Origin: CALINB01 sp938045325
GTDB taxonomy: Bacteria; Pseudomonadota; Alphaproteobacteria; Rhodospirillales; CALINB01
Reading direction: 5' to 3'
DNA length: 64,000 bases
NCBI GenBank assembly: GCA_038114465.1
Contig: JAYNQW010000007.1
Coordinates: 78,002-142,001 of the forward strand
The translations under genes and the position numbers were made by a program. Within the stretch, counting starts at the first letter, position 1. The number at the start of each line of letters is the position of its first letter. Positions 35,779-45,731 of the stretch are shown here, in pieces. The notes beneath the pieces were generated by a model, which worked only from the letters and a program-made list of their open reading frames with translations, had not been told where the DNA came from and searched no databases.

Positions 35779-36585
35779 ATGCGACCCGTCAAGCGACCTC
35801 GTTTAAAAGCACTGCATTTCAACAGAATGATTCCCAATATTCTGACCCTGCTGGCATTGTGTGCGGGACTTACGGCTATTCGGTTCAGCCTTCAGGAACA
35901 ATGGGTCCACGCTGTCGTGGCTTTGTTAGCTGCCGCCATTTTCGACGGCTTGGACGGCCGCGTCGCGCGCATCCTCAAAGGGACCAGCAAATTTGGCGCC
36001 GAACTCGACTCGTTATCGGACTTCATCAGTTTCGGCGTTGCCCCGGCCATCGTCCTTTATTTATGGACAATGCAAACCTGGGGGAAGTTCGGATGGCTGA
36101 TCGTTTTGATTTATGCCGTTTGTTCGGCACTCCGGCTGGCCCGGTTTAACACCAACATGGACGAATCCGACAAACCCGCCTGGACTGTAAATTTCTTTAC
36201 CGGCGTTCCCGCGCCGGCCGCTGCCGGACTCGTCATCGCGCCGATGGTCATGTCCTTTCAGTTCAACACCACTTTTGTGCGCGAACCGGCATTTGTCGCA
36301 GGTTTTTTACTGGTTATCGCCGCCCTGATGATCAGCCGCGTGCCGACCTTTGCATTGAAAAAAATCAAAGTGGCTCATAAATGGGTTTTACCGCTGATGC
36401 TGATCATCGGCTTGTTCGCCGCATCGATCATGAGCGCACCGTGGGCGACCTTATTAGCCATTGGCGTGATTTATGCCGGATCAATGCCGTTCAGCATTCG
36501 CATGTTTCGGCGATTGGAACGTGAAACCGCGCAAGAACATGGTCCCAGCGTCGTGAGTGACAACGACCAAAGCGCTGCCGGATAA
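35779..36585 (+). CDS. pssA: CDP-diacylglycerol-serine O-phosphatidyltransferase
   Basis: PssA condenses CDP-diacylglycerol with serine to give phosphatidylserine, the substrate of Psd. The 268-aa multi-helix membrane protein carries the CDP-alcohol phosphotransferase signature D-G-x2-A/G-R-x8-G-x3-D-x3-D, visible as DGLDGRVARILKGTSKFG followed by AELDSLSD. A basic N-terminus (MRPVKRPRLKALHFNRMIPN) precedes the first helix. It is the last gene of the psd-pssA unit and converges on the RND genes. Confidence 0.95.
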   Translation: MRPVKRPRLKALHFNRMIPNILTLLALCAGLTAIRFSLQEQWVHAVVALLAAAIFDGLDGRVARILKGTSKFGAELDSLSDFISFGVAPAIVLYLWTMQTWGKFGWLIVLIYAVCSALRLARFNTNMDESDKPAWTVNFFTGVPAPAAAGLVIAPMVMSFQFNTTFVREPAFVAGFLLVIAALMISRVPTFALKKIKVAHKWVLPLMLIIGLFAASIMSAPWATLLAIGVIYAGSMPFSIRMFRRLERETAQEHGPSVVSDNDQSAAG

Positions 36586-36593
36586 TCACCCAT

Positions 36594-39500
36594 TTAAACC
36601 TGTGCGCCCCGATCAGCCGTTGGCAACGTTTTAACACGCCGCTTGTCCAGCCAAGCCCGCACATTAGCCCGCACCATTAAAGCCGACGGCGTTACGACCA
36701 GCGTCAACACCGTGGCAAACCCCAAGCCGAATACAATCGCCGTCGACAGTTGCGACCACCATTGCATGGCCGGTGCACCGACGGATACTTCACGCGAGAT
36801 AAAATCGATATTGACGCTCAACACCATCGGCATCAGCCCGAGGATCGTCGTAATGGTCGTCAACATGACCGGGCGCAAACGTTGTGCACCGGTTCGCAAA
36901 ATAGCCTCGCGAATAGAACCCGTGGTTTGCTTTAAGCGGTCAAACGTATCGATCAACACAATATTATTGTTTACAACGATGCCTGCCAGGGCGATGACGC
37001 CGATCCCCCCCATCACAATGCCAAAGGGCTGGCTGGTAACCAACAGGCCGATGAAAACACCGATAGTCGACATGACAACGGCGGTTAGGATGAGGAAGGC
37101 GGAATAAAAACTGTTGAACTGGGTAACCAAAATAATCGCCATAATAAACAGCGCAATGCCGAAAGCCTTGCCGAGAAATGCCTTTGCTTTGTTTTGCTCT
37201 TCATCCTCGCCTTTAAAGACAACACGAATACGCGGGTCGAAATTTGCAGTAGGCAGCCAAGCACGAATAATTTTAACCATGTCATCGACGAGCACCCCTT
37301 CGGCGACATCGGCTTTGACGGAAAAAACACGCTTACTATCGCTGCGCCGGACCGTGCCGGTTCGTTGCTTGGCAATACGTTTTACAAAATTGCTGATCGG
37401 TACCAAGCCCTCGTTCGTACTAATGCGAATATTATCTAGCTCGGAAATGGTCCTGTACCGGCGTGGATAACGCGCACGCAATTCGACTTCATCATCGGAA
37501 TCATCGGGCCGGTATTCGCTCATCTTGATGCCGGTGCTAACCATTTGAACCGCTTTGCCGATCAAATCAATATCCGCGCCGAACTTCGCGGCCTGCGCCC
37601 GGTCGACTTTTAACTGCCAATCGATACCTGGCAACGGCAGGTCGTCTTCAACATTGATCAACCCGTCAATGGATTCCAGTTTTTGCCGGAACTTGTCGAT
37701 TGCCGGCGGCAATATATCGGGAAATTTCGAGGATAATTCAATTTGCACAGGCTTACCGATGGGCGGGCCTGCCTCTTGCTTGCGCGAATTAACATGAATG
37801 CCCGCTAAATCTTTCGTCCGCTCGACGGCTTCGGCCAAAATTTCCCGTGCCTTTCGGCGCTTCTTCCAATCGACAAACTCCAATGTGATCGTGCCGATAA
37901 TATCTTCCGAATCTTGGGATACTTCCGCTTGGCCGATGCGGGTGTAAATCGTTTGAAACTCTCTCATGTCGAGAATTCTTTTTTCGACCTCACGCATCAA
38001 TGCGTTTTTTTCATAGGCCGATAAATTGCCCCGCGCACGAACTTGAAGCTTGGCGAATTCGGGTTCTACTTTAGGAAAAAACTCTATGCCTTTGCCGAAA
38101 TTGGCATAGACCACCTGAACGCCCACCAGCAAGAACACCGCCGCCATCAAAACCTTAAATGGATGATCGAGGGCTTTATTTAAGACCCGGATATACTGGC
38201 CGGTGCCACCGCTGATATCTTCGATCCGGCCCTTCTCGCCACCCGCCAAATTACGCATGGTTTGGGCATCCGCAACACCCGGCTTGCCGATATAAGCGCC
38301 CAGGGTCGGTACAAATACAAGCGCCATCATTAATGATGCCGATAAGGTCGCCACCAAGGTAATCGGCAAGTATTTCATAAATTCGCCGACCAAGCCGGGC
38401 CAAAACATCAGGGGTAAAAATGCCGCCAGCGTGGTCGCCGTTGATGCGATAATCGGCCATGCCATGCGTTTGGATGCTAAAGCATACGCTTTGATGCGTG
38501 GCTCGCCCTCGATCATTTTCCGGTCGGCATACTCCGTCACCACGATGGCACCGTCGACCAACATGCCGACGGCCAAAATCAACGCAAACAACACAACGAT
38601 GTTGACGGTTAATCCAGCGGCCGAAATAACAAGGATGCCGGTGAGGAATGAACCCGGTATCGCCAAACCGACAAGGCCGGCCGTGCGCACACCGAGGGCG
38701 GCGATAACCACGATCATCACCAGTAAGATTGCCGCCATGACGTTATTCTGCAAATCCAACAGCATCGTCCGAACCTGCTTGGACTTATCTTGGGAATACG
38801 AAATTCGAATATTTTCTTTCAGGGTTTTGGGCCAGGACGCGCGCTCTTGAGTGATCACTTTCCGGACGCTTTCGATGGCCTCAATAATGTTGTAGCCCGA
38901 GCGCTTGGCGACTTCGAGGGCGATCGCGGTTTCGCCATTTACCCGAGCGAAACTTTCCCGGTCCTTATATGTACGCCGCACTTCGGCGATATCGCCGACA
39001 CGCACAACTGAATCGCCATCCACCTTGATCGGCAGCTCTAAAATATCCCATGCATTTTCGAGCAAACCCGGAACCTTGATCGAGAACCGCCCCTTGCCGG
39101 TATCCTGCGCGCCGGCCGCCACAAGCAAATTACTGCGCTCAATAATGGTGATCGCATCGGCGGGCGATATGCCGTAACTTTCGACCTTGACCGGGTCGAC
39201 TAAGATTTCGACCATTTCCTCCCGGTCGCCGGCGATATCGGCGGAAAGAACGCTGGTGATGCTTTCGATGGAGTCCCTTAAATCACGCGCCCGCTTGAGC
39301 AACTCGCGTTCCGGCACCGGCCCCGACAACGTCACTTGAATCACGGGGAACATAGCAAATGAAACCTCATGTACGGTCGGCTCTTCGGCTTCATCCGGCA
39401 GCTCTGATTTCGCCAAATCGACCTTGGCGCGCACATCGTTTAAGGCTAAATCCGCGTTGAAACCGGCCTCGTATTCGAGCGTGATATTCGCACCGCCCTC

Positions 39501-39755
39501 AAACCCCGAGGCGCGCATTTCTTTAACACCTTGGATTTTACGCAATTCCAATTCCATGGGGCGGATCAATAGCCGCTCAGCATCTTCCGGTGAAATGCCC
39601 TCGAGTTTCAATTTCACGTAAATCACCGGCATGTTGACATCCGGTTCCGCTTCTTTCGGGATCGAGATATAGGCGATCGTGCCCGCAATCAAAATCAAGG
39701 CGAGAGTTGCAAAGACAGTCCGAGACCGGCTGATGGCGGCATCAATGAGAGTCAC
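36594..39755 (-). CDS. RND-superfamily efflux transporter (AcrB-like inner membrane pump)
   Basis: A 1053-aa proton-driven pump with 12 membrane helices and two large periplasmic loops. Marks are the N-terminal AISRSRTVFATLALILIAGTIAYISIPKEAEPDV, and the TM4 motif GMLVDGAIVVTEYADRK with one Asp where AcrB has two. The C-terminal half has GVIALAGIVVNNNIVLIDTFDRL and RLRPVMLTTITTILGLMPM. It is of the broad AcrB/HAE-1 class; the single TM4 Asp and lysine-rich loops do not fix a substrate. It overlaps the membrane fusion gene by four bases. Confidence 0.93.
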   Translation of the reverse strand: MTLIDAAISRSRTVFATLALILIAGTIAYISIPKEAEPDVNMPVIYVKLKLEGISPEDAERLLIRPMELELRKIQGVKEMRASGFEGGANITLEYEAGFNADLALNDVRAKVDLAKSELPDEAEEPTVHEVSFAMFPVIQVTLSGPVPERELLKRARDLRDSIESITSVLSADIAGDREEMVEILVDPVKVESYGISPADAITIIERSNLLVAAGAQDTGKGRFSIKVPGLLENAWDILELPIKVDGDSVVRVGDIAEVRRTYKDRESFARVNGETAIALEVAKRSGYNIIEAIESVRKVITQERASWPKTLKENIRISYSQDKSKQVRTMLLDLQNNVMAAILLVMIVVIAALGVRTAGLVGLAIPGSFLTGILVISAAGLTVNIVVLFALILAVGMLVDGAIVVTEYADRKMIEGEPRIKAYALASKRMAWPIIASTATTLAAFLPLMFWPGLVGEFMKYLPITLVATLSASLMMALVFVPTLGAYIGKPGVADAQTMRNLAGGEKGRIEDISGGTGQYIRVLNKALDHPFKVLMAAVFLLVGVQVVYANFGKGIEFFPKVEPEFAKLQVRARGNLSAYEKNALMREVEKRILDMREFQTIYTRIGQAEVSQDSEDIIGTITLEFVDWKKRRKAREILAEAVERTKDLAGIHVNSRKQEAGPPIGKPVQIELSSKFPDILPPAIDKFRQKLESIDGLINVEDDLPLPGIDWQLKVDRAQAAKFGADIDLIGKAVQMVSTGIKMSEYRPDDSDDEVELRARYPRRYRTISELDNIRISTNEGLVPISNFVKRIAKQRTGTVRRSDSKRVFSVKADVAEGVLVDDMVKIIRAWLPTANFDPRIRVVFKGEDEEQNKAKAFLGKAFGIALFIMAIILVTQFNSFYSAFLILTAVVMSTIGVFIGLLVTSQPFGIVMGGIGVIALAGIVVNNNIVLIDTFDRLKQTTGSIREAILRTGAQRLRPVMLTTITTILGLMPMVLSVNIDFISREVSVGAPAMQWWSQLSTAIVFGLGFATVLTLVVTPSALMVRANVRAWLDKRRVKTLPTADRGAQV

Positions 39756-40858
39756 GGCTTCACTCCGGCCACCGGTTGTGATGTTTCGACTGGCGCAAGT
39801 GAATTCTCGTAAATACTGCGCACTCGTTGTCCGGCACGGACGTACTCCTGGCCGACGGTAATCAAATTAATCTCTTCGGGCAGTCCCGCCACCCAGACAC
39901 CGTCAGCCGTATCGGCGACCAAGGTAACCGGATGAAAAGCAACCGTATCGTCGGCCTGAACGGTCTTCACCCCAAGGGCTCCCTCTTTCGATAAAGTCAA
40001 CACGGCCGGACTCATCAAGTGTGCCCGCACGCTTTCCGTTGGAATAAACAATTCCGCCGTTAAACCCTCGGCAAGTTCACCATCCGGATTGGGAACGGCA
40101 ATTTCAATACGGAATGTCCGTGTTTTCGTGACTCCGACTTTTGCCAAGTACTGAATGGTGCCTGTAAGCCGCTTCCCGTTAACAAACCTCACGACGGCTT
40201 GCGCATTTTGTTCAACATTTGCACGATGCCGTTCGTTGACTTCACCGACGATAATGACCGGATCGAGATCGGCAACCGTGCCGACGACCGAATTCACATC
40301 GACATAATCGCCAACTTCAATTTTTAGATCATCAAGCACACCATCGAAGGGGGCGAGAATTTTTGTTCGCTTTAAATCAAGACGCTTACTCGCCAGTTCG
40401 GCTTTCGCTTGATCAAGCTTGGCTTTGGTTTCGGCGAGTTGAACACGCGAACGAAAAGCTTTTCTCGATAATTTGCGGGCTGCTTCATAGGCAAGCTTAT
40501 AATGTTCGACACTTGATTGCGCTTCGCGCAGGCGCGCCGCGCGGTCATCGACCGCCAGTTGGGCGATAACGTCACCCGCCACTACCCGGTTGCCTTTTTG
40601 CTTGATGAGTTTCTCGATGCGCCCTTTGGTTTCGACCCGCACATCAACTTTACGGTCGGCTTCCGTCCGGCCAAACAGCACCACTTGGCCGACTTTATTC
40701 TGAGCCAGCAGCCGTTTTACGCGTACCTGCGGGAGCGGGTTATTCACCGATGCCGTCTTCACCACGGTATCTTTTGGTACCGAAGACAACAGCCCCGAAG
40801 CCACCCACAGGAACGCAAGAGCGGCAATCGAGCCGGCGATAAGATATGAACGTTTCAT
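39752..40858 (-). CDS. RND efflux periplasmic adaptor (membrane fusion protein)
   Basis: A 368-aa periplasmic adaptor linking the RND pump to an outer-membrane channel. A membrane anchor (about 5-25) is followed by a lipoyl-like half (VDVRVETKGRIEKLIKQKGNRVVAGDVIAQL), a helical hairpin (about 115-165), the second lipoyl half (RTKILAPFDGVLDDLKIEVGDYV) and a beta-barrel domain. No lipobox is present, so it is anchored by its helix. No TolC-type gene is adjacent. An inverted repeat upstream (40913-40942) may control the pair. Confidence 0.92.
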   Translation of the reverse strand: MKRSYLIAGSIAALAFLWVASGLLSSVPKDTVVKTASVNNPLPQVRVKRLLAQNKVGQVVLFGRTEADRKVDVRVETKGRIEKLIKQKGNRVVAGDVIAQLAVDDRAARLREAQSSVEHYKLAYEAARKLSRKAFRSRVQLAETKAKLDQAKAELASKRLDLKRTKILAPFDGVLDDLKIEVGDYVDVNSVVGTVADLDPVIIVGEVNERHRANVEQNAQAVVRFVNGKRLTGTIQYLAKVGVTKTRTFRIEIAVPNPDGELAEGLTAELFIPTESVRAHLMSPAVLTLSKEGALGVKTVQADDTVAFHPVTLVADTADGVWVAGLPEEINLITVGQEYVRAGQRVRSIYENSLAPVETSQPVAGVKP

Positions 40859-40912
40859 TCGGCTACCCCAGTTGTGGCCGTTTTAGGTTTAATATCAAAA
40901 CAATAGACTAAA

Positions 40913-40942
40913 ATATTCATAAATAAATGTAAATATGAATAT
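40913..40942. promoter_or_regulatory. Inverted repeat upstream of the RND operon
   Basis: ATATTCATA (40913-40921) and TATGAATAT (40934-40942) form perfect 9-base arms around a 12-base spacer, in the AT-rich 201-base gap between the adaptor gene and the divergent CoA-transferase. Size and position fit a dimeric repressor site such as TetR or MarR type; no regulator gene is adjacent. Confidence 0.42.
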
Positions 40943-41059
40943 AATTTTTAATATACCTGCCCTGCATGTGCTGCATGCCTATAGTAAACCCTTTAAATAA
41001 TAAGGATTTCCCAAAACGGCCCCTGTGCTATCAACGCTCGGAAAACGAAGAAAATATCC

Positions 41060-42283
41060 ATGTCTGAAGAATTTCACCGCAAAGAGTTTGAGCCGTCGGC
41101 CCCCTGTCCCCTGGACGGCGTTCGGGTGCTCGATCTCTCGCGGCTCGTCGCCGGCAATGTTGTTAGTCTTCAACTCGCCGATTTCGGCGCCGAAGTTATC
41201 AAGGTGGAGGATCCAAAAAAAGGCGATCCGCTACGCCATTGGGAAATCGAAGGCGTGCCGACCTCCTGGAAAGTTTATGGCCGTAACAAAAAAAGCATTA
41301 CGCTCAATCTTCGCTCGCCGGAAGGATCGGCACTGTTGTTGCGTTTGGTGGAAGATGCTGATGTACTGATCGAAAACTTCCGCCCGGGCACTCTTGAAAA
41401 AACAGATTTCCCGCCGGATAAACTCATGCAAACCAATCCGAACTTGATCCTCGTTCGCGTTTCCGGCTGGGGCCAGACGGGGCCTTATAAAGACCGCCTC
41501 GGTTTCGGCACCCTCGTCGAAGGCGCATCGGGCTTTGCCGCTAAGAATGGTTTCGAAGACCGTGAACCGGTGCTGCCACCACTGGCACTCGCCGACATGA
41601 CTTCGGGCCTTTATGGCGCCATGGCCGTGATGATGGCGTTACGCCACAAGGAAGTGAAAGGCGGCTCCGGACAGATCATCGATTTATCGTTATTAGAGCC
41701 AATCTTTTCCGTCCTCGGACCGCAGGCCTTAAACTACCGGTTAACGAAACGAGTCGACCCGCGGGTCGGCAGCCGCACCCACACTTCCGCACCCCGCAAT
41801 GTTTACAAAACGAAAGACGGGAAATGGATTTCCTTGTCGGCATCCATGCAATCCATGGCGGAACGGCTATTTCGTCTCATGGGCCGAGAAGACATCATCA
41901 CCGATGAGCGATTTAACACAAACCGGCAGCGCGTACTGAATAACGATCAGCTTGACCCCATCGTTGCCGACTACATGGCGCAATTTACTCTTGAAGAGGG
42001 CATGGAGCTCTTTCAACGTGAGGGGATTACGGTCGCGCCCGTGAACGATATTTCACAAATCGTCAAAGATGAACATTTCAAAGAACGCGAAGTGATCGTC
42101 GAAGTGCCCGATGAAGACTTAGGCTCAATCCCGATGCACAACATCATTCCGCGTCTGTCGCAATCGCCCGGTAAACTGCGCCGCCCCGCGCCAAAACTCG
42201 GCGAACATAACGAAGAAATATTCGCACACCTTGGCATAACAAAAGATGATATCACTAAGCTTAAGAATAAAGAGATAATCTGA
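41060..42283 (+). CDS. Family III (CaiB/BaiF) CoA-transferase
   Basis: A 407-aa enzyme that moves CoA between carboxylic acids. Conserved marks are PLDGVRVLDLSRLVAGNV at about 17-34, the ADFGAEVIKVEDP segment, NKKSITLNLRSPEG, and the catalytic Asp179 in LADMTSGLYGA, which forms the mixed anhydride. The next gene, 12 bases downstream, is a CoA-ester lyase. This suggests the pair activates a hydroxy-dicarboxylate such as malate or citramalate to its CoA ester and then cleaves it. The specific acid is inference. Confidence 0.93.
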   Translation: MSEEFHRKEFEPSAPCPLDGVRVLDLSRLVAGNVVSLQLADFGAEVIKVEDPKKGDPLRHWEIEGVPTSWKVYGRNKKSITLNLRSPEGSALLLRLVEDADVLIENFRPGTLEKTDFPPDKLMQTNPNLILVRVSGWGQTGPYKDRLGFGTLVEGASGFAAKNGFEDREPVLPPLALADMTSGLYGAMAVMMALRHKEVKGGSGQIIDLSLLEPIFSVLGPQALNYRLTKRVDPRVGSRTHTSAPRNVYKTKDGKWISLSASMQSMAERLFRLMGREDIITDERFNTNRQRVLNNDQLDPIVADYMAQFTLEEGMELFQREGITVAPVNDISQIVKDEHFKEREVIVEVPDEDLGSIPMHNIIPRLSQSPGKLRRPAPKLGEHNEEIFAHLGITKDDITKLKNKEII

Positions 42284-42295
42284 GGAGGACTTACC

Positions 42296-43210
42296 GTGAG
42301 CAAAGAAAAAGTATTACCCGTTTGGCGATCCCTTTTGTTCGTACCGGTCAACGTCGATAAGTTCGTCGACAAAGCGCACACACGCGGGGCCGACGGTATT
42401 ATTCTCGACCTCGAAGATAGCATCGCCCCCAGCGAAAAGGATAACGCACGCACGCTGGTGAAAGCGGCGGCGGCAAAAGTGAAACGCGGCGGCGGCGATG
42501 TTCTGGTGCGGATTAATCGGCCATGGCGGATGGCCATGCGCGACATCGAAGCTTCCATTTGCCCGGATGTGAACGCGTTGGTGATTTCCAAAGCCGAAAG
42601 CCCGGAGCACGTGCAGATGATTGCCGAAGTGGTTGAAGATTGCGAGGCCGAACAAGGCATGGACGTCGGCGCGACGAAATTTCTCGTCAATGTCGAAGAC
42701 CCGAAATCTTTCATGCGCATGGCGGATATCCTGCAAGCACACGATCGCATTGTCGCCGGCGGTGCGGCGAGCGAGGACCTTTCTGCCGAGATGGGCGCGG
42801 AAGCAAGCGCGGATGCGCTCTATATGCCGAAGATGCATGCAGTTATGTCGGCGCGCGCCGCCGGGATCGTTCCCCTCGGCTACGTCGGCTCCATCGCGGA
42901 CTATTCCGATCTCGACGGCTACCGCGCCATGATCGAGCGCTCGCGCAAACTCGGTTTTGAAGGCTCAGCCTGCATCCATCCCAATCAAGCCAAAATTCTC
43001 AATGAGGTTCACCGCCCGTCGGACGAAGACGTCGCGCAAGCACGCAAAATGATCGACGCTTATGATGAAGCCCATGCCAAAGGCCTTGGTGCGATTTCCA
43101 TGGACGGCATCATGGTCGATATTCCTGTCGTCAACCGGGCACGCAACGTCATGCGGCGTTATGAGAAAATCACCGCGCGCGAAGAAAAAGCGAAAGCGTT
43201 GAATGGCTAA
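42296..43210 (+). CDS. CitE-like CoA-ester lyase (malyl/citramalyl-CoA lyase family)
   Basis: A 304-aa member of the HpcH/HpaI-CitE family of Mg-dependent aldol lyases. A strong GAGGAGG precedes the GTG start. Expected residues are seen in RSLLFVPVNVDKFVDKA (CoA binding), GIILDLEDSIAPSEK (Asp/Glu), DVLVRINRPWR, the metal-binding LVNVEDPKSFMRMADIL and GASE-like GGAASEDLSAEMG, and SACIHPNQ near the C-terminus. Reaction types are malyl-, methylmalyl- or citramalyl-CoA cleavage, or a related thioesterase. It is paired with the CoA-transferase. Confidence 0.9.
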   Translation: MSKEKVLPVWRSLLFVPVNVDKFVDKAHTRGADGIILDLEDSIAPSEKDNARTLVKAAAAKVKRGGGDVLVRINRPWRMAMRDIEASICPDVNALVISKAESPEHVQMIAEVVEDCEAEQGMDVGATKFLVNVEDPKSFMRMADILQAHDRIVAGGAASEDLSAEMGAEASADALYMPKMHAVMSARAAGIVPLGYVGSIADYSDLDGYRAMIERSRKLGFEGSACIHPNQAKILNEVHRPSDEDVAQARKMIDAYDEAHAKGLGAISMDGIMVDIPVVNRARNVMRRYEKITAREEKAKALNG

Positions 43211-43228
43211 CCGGCGGCGGGCCGGCCC

Positions 43229-44557
43229 GTGAGCGGAAGTGTGACCGATACCGAGTCCCCCCATAAACGCGTTTGGCGGCTTGCCGGACCGCTGATCATT
43301 TCCAACATTTCGATCCCGATCCTCGGCGCGGTCGACACCGCCGTGGTCGGCCACTTGCCGGGTCCGCAATACATCGGCGCGGTTGCCGTCGGCACCATGA
43401 TCTTCACGGCCCTATACGCCGGCACTTCGTTTCTGCGCATGGCGACCGTCGGCCTTTCGGCACAAGCGTACGGCAGCGATGACGGCAGCGAAATGCGCGC
43501 CGTGCTCGCCCGTGCGTTTCTGTTCGGCTTGGGGATCGGTTTAGCCATCATCGTGTTGCAAGTCCCGCTTGCCCACATCGGCTTTTATTTGATGGGTGCG
43601 GGGCCGGATGTCGAACCGTTGGCGCGGGAATACTTTTTCATCCGCGTTTGGGCCGCCCCCGCCGCGCTGACCAATATCGCCATCATCGGTTGGCTGATCG
43701 GCGCGCACAACACCCGTGCCAGCCTCGCCATGTACCTTCTCATGAACGGCCTTAACGCCGCGCTTGATCTGTGGTTTGTGATCGGATTGGGCTGGGGGGT
43801 CGCGGGTGTCGCTTGGGCGACATTCATCGCACAATACGCGACATTGGTTTTGGGTCTTGTGATCGCCATGCGCATGCTGCGGGGCATGAACGGCACGTGG
43901 GATCGGGAAAAGCTGCTGAACAAACAGGCCTTTACCCGGCTTGCCGCGATCAACCGGGATATCTTCCTCCGCTCCATGTTCCTGCAGGGCGCTATTTTCG
44001 CTTTTACCTCCATCGGCGCGCGGCTCGGGACCGTCGTTCTTGCCGCCAACGCCATCCTCATCGTGTTTCAGTATGTCATGTCCGCCGCCATCGACGGTTT
44101 CTCACATACCTCAAGCGCCTTGGTCGGCGATGCCATCGGTACGCGAAGCCGCGAAAGATTCAGCGAAGCTGTGCGCATCACAACATGGTGGTCGTTCGGC
44201 TGCGCCGCACTTTTTAGCGTGATCTTCATAACGACAGGACCGTTTTTCATCGACATCATGACCAGCGTGCCGGACGTGCGCGCAGCGGCGCGAGATTTTC
44301 TGCCCTGGATGGTAATCACACCGCTCGCCGGGTTCTTGAGTTATCAGCTCGACGGCTTTTTCATCGGCGCTACCCGTGCCGCCGACATGCGCAATGCGAT
44401 GCTTGTGTCCGTCTTGATTTACACTCTCGCCCTTGCCGTGCTGGTGCCACCCTTCGGCAATCACGGCTTGTGGCTTAGCTTCATCGTGTTGCTGCTGGCC
44501 CGCGCCGCCACGTTGTATCTGCGCTTTCCGAAGGTCGAGCGGAGCATCGGAAATTAA
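43229..44557 (+). CDS. MATE-family multidrug/metabolite efflux transporter
   Basis: A 442-aa, 12-helix cation-coupled exporter (DinF-like branch). It starts with GTG 18 bases after the lyase stop. N-terminal helix 1 has VWRLAGPLIISNISIPILGAVDTAVVGHL, the usual MATE opening; the repeat in the second half begins IFLRSMFLQGAIFAFTSIGARLG. It may export a product of the preceding pathway or be unrelated. Its stop overlaps the convergent enolase-family gene by four bases. Confidence 0.93.
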   Translation: MSGSVTDTESPHKRVWRLAGPLIISNISIPILGAVDTAVVGHLPGPQYIGAVAVGTMIFTALYAGTSFLRMATVGLSAQAYGSDDGSEMRAVLARAFLFGLGIGLAIIVLQVPLAHIGFYLMGAGPDVEPLAREYFFIRVWAAPAALTNIAIIGWLIGAHNTRASLAMYLLMNGLNAALDLWFVIGLGWGVAGVAWATFIAQYATLVLGLVIAMRMLRGMNGTWDREKLLNKQAFTRLAAINRDIFLRSMFLQGAIFAFTSIGARLGTVVLAANAILIVFQYVMSAAIDGFSHTSSALVGDAIGTRSRERFSEAVRITTWWSFGCAALFSVIFITTGPFFIDIMTSVPDVRAAARDFLPWMVITPLAGFLSYQLDGFFIGATRAADMRNAMLVSVLIYTLALAVLVPPFGNHGLWLSFIVLLLARAATLYLRFPKVERSIGN

Positions 44558-45669
44558 TTCAGCCGGTATTTCTCGACCAAGCCCCAATCGAGCTGGATGT
44601 CGAAGCCGGGGCCTTGCGGCACGTCGATCCAGCCCTTCTCGACCTTGGGTTTGTTTTTGATGAAATGATCCCAGATCGGATCGCGGTCCGGGTCCGGGAA
44701 GCAATCGATATACAATCCATGCGGCACCGCCGATAGCGCGTGCACGGCGAGATGTGTTTCTTCGTGATGCAGCATCTTCACGCCGACGGAGGCACACATG
44801 GTCGCCGCGCGCAGCCATTCAGTCGGCCCGCCACCGTGCGACATGTCGAAGTTCACGATGTCGACCGCGCCCGCGTCGAGGAGACGCCTCACGCCCCAAC
44901 TCGTGATCTCGCTTTGCCCGGCATTGATCGGGATATTAATGCGTTTACGCAATTCCGCCATCGAGCGCACGTCGTCCTGCCAATGGCACGGTTCTTCGAA
45001 CCAGGTAATGTTCAAGGGTTCGACAAGTTCCGCAAAGCGCGCCGCTTCGTCCACGCTCCAGCCTTGGTTGGCATCGCATCCCAAGATGAACTCCGGCCCG
45101 CCGCCTTCGCGGGCGGCGGCAACCCGCTCATAATCTTCTTCCGGACTTAGCCCGCCGACCTTGAACTTGCAGCCCGCCATGCCGACGCTGACCTGCCATT
45201 CCATTTCAGCCGACCAATCCTTGAGCGTGCGACCTTCCTGGTAATACCCGCCGGTTGCGGTGATCGGAATACGTTGGCGGAACCCGCCCATGAGTTTGTT
45301 AACGCTCACCCCGAGCGCCTTGCCCTTGATGTCCCAAATGGCAGTGTCGACACACGCGACCGCTTCCATCAGATACTTCCGGTCTCCTTGCGGCTTGGTG
45401 ACCTCAAACGCCTTGGCCCAGACAGCCTCGTGGTCCATCGCATCCAAGCCGACAATGAGCGGCGCGATTTGCTCCTCGACGATCTTCACCACGTCCGGCC
45501 CGCATTTACGGTTATCGCCGTTGAAGACCTCGCTGACCAGGCCGCCATCGGTGTGAATGCGCGTCACGATGGTGTTGCGTGTCGGCACCGTGTATGTCGC
45601 GCCGGCAAACGGTTTCGGTAACGGTACTTCGATGGCGATGGCTTCGACTTTTTCAATCTTCGTGGACAT
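44554..45669 (-). CDS. Enolase-superfamily enzyme (mandelate racemase/muconate lactonizing group)
   Basis: A 371-aa TIM-barrel enzyme that abstracts a proton alpha to a carboxylate. The start is MSTKIEKVEAIAIEVPLPKP (ATG at 45669). The general base pair is K168-F-K170; the three metal ligands are Asp199, Glu225 and Glu254; Asp275 and His301/His302 complete the second face. This is typical of the MLE/MR subgroups, which contain dehydratases, racemases and cycloisomerases of sugar acids or aromatics. The exact reaction is unknown. The divergent neighbour is an ArgH-like lyase. Confidence 0.92.
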   Translation of the reverse strand: MSTKIEKVEAIAIEVPLPKPFAGATYTVPTRNTIVTRIHTDGGLVSEVFNGDNRKCGPDVVKIVEEQIAPLIVGLDAMDHEAVWAKAFEVTKPQGDRKYLMEAVACVDTAIWDIKGKALGVSVNKLMGGFRQRIPITATGGYYQEGRTLKDWSAEMEWQVSVGMAGCKFKVGGLSPEEDYERVAAAREGGGPEFILGCDANQGWSVDEAARFAELVEPLNITWFEEPCHWQDDVRSMAELRKRINIPINAGQSEITSWGVRRLLDAGAVDIVNFDMSHGGGPTEWLRAATMCASVGVKMLHHEETHLAVHALSAVPHGLYIDCFPDPDRDPIWDHFIKNKPKVEKGWIDVPQGPGFDIQLDWGLVEKYRLN

Positions 45670-45731
45670 AGTATCCTCTCTCCGGCACATCCAGGCCCTT
45701 TATGGCCGCACTGTAACACCGGGGGAAAATC

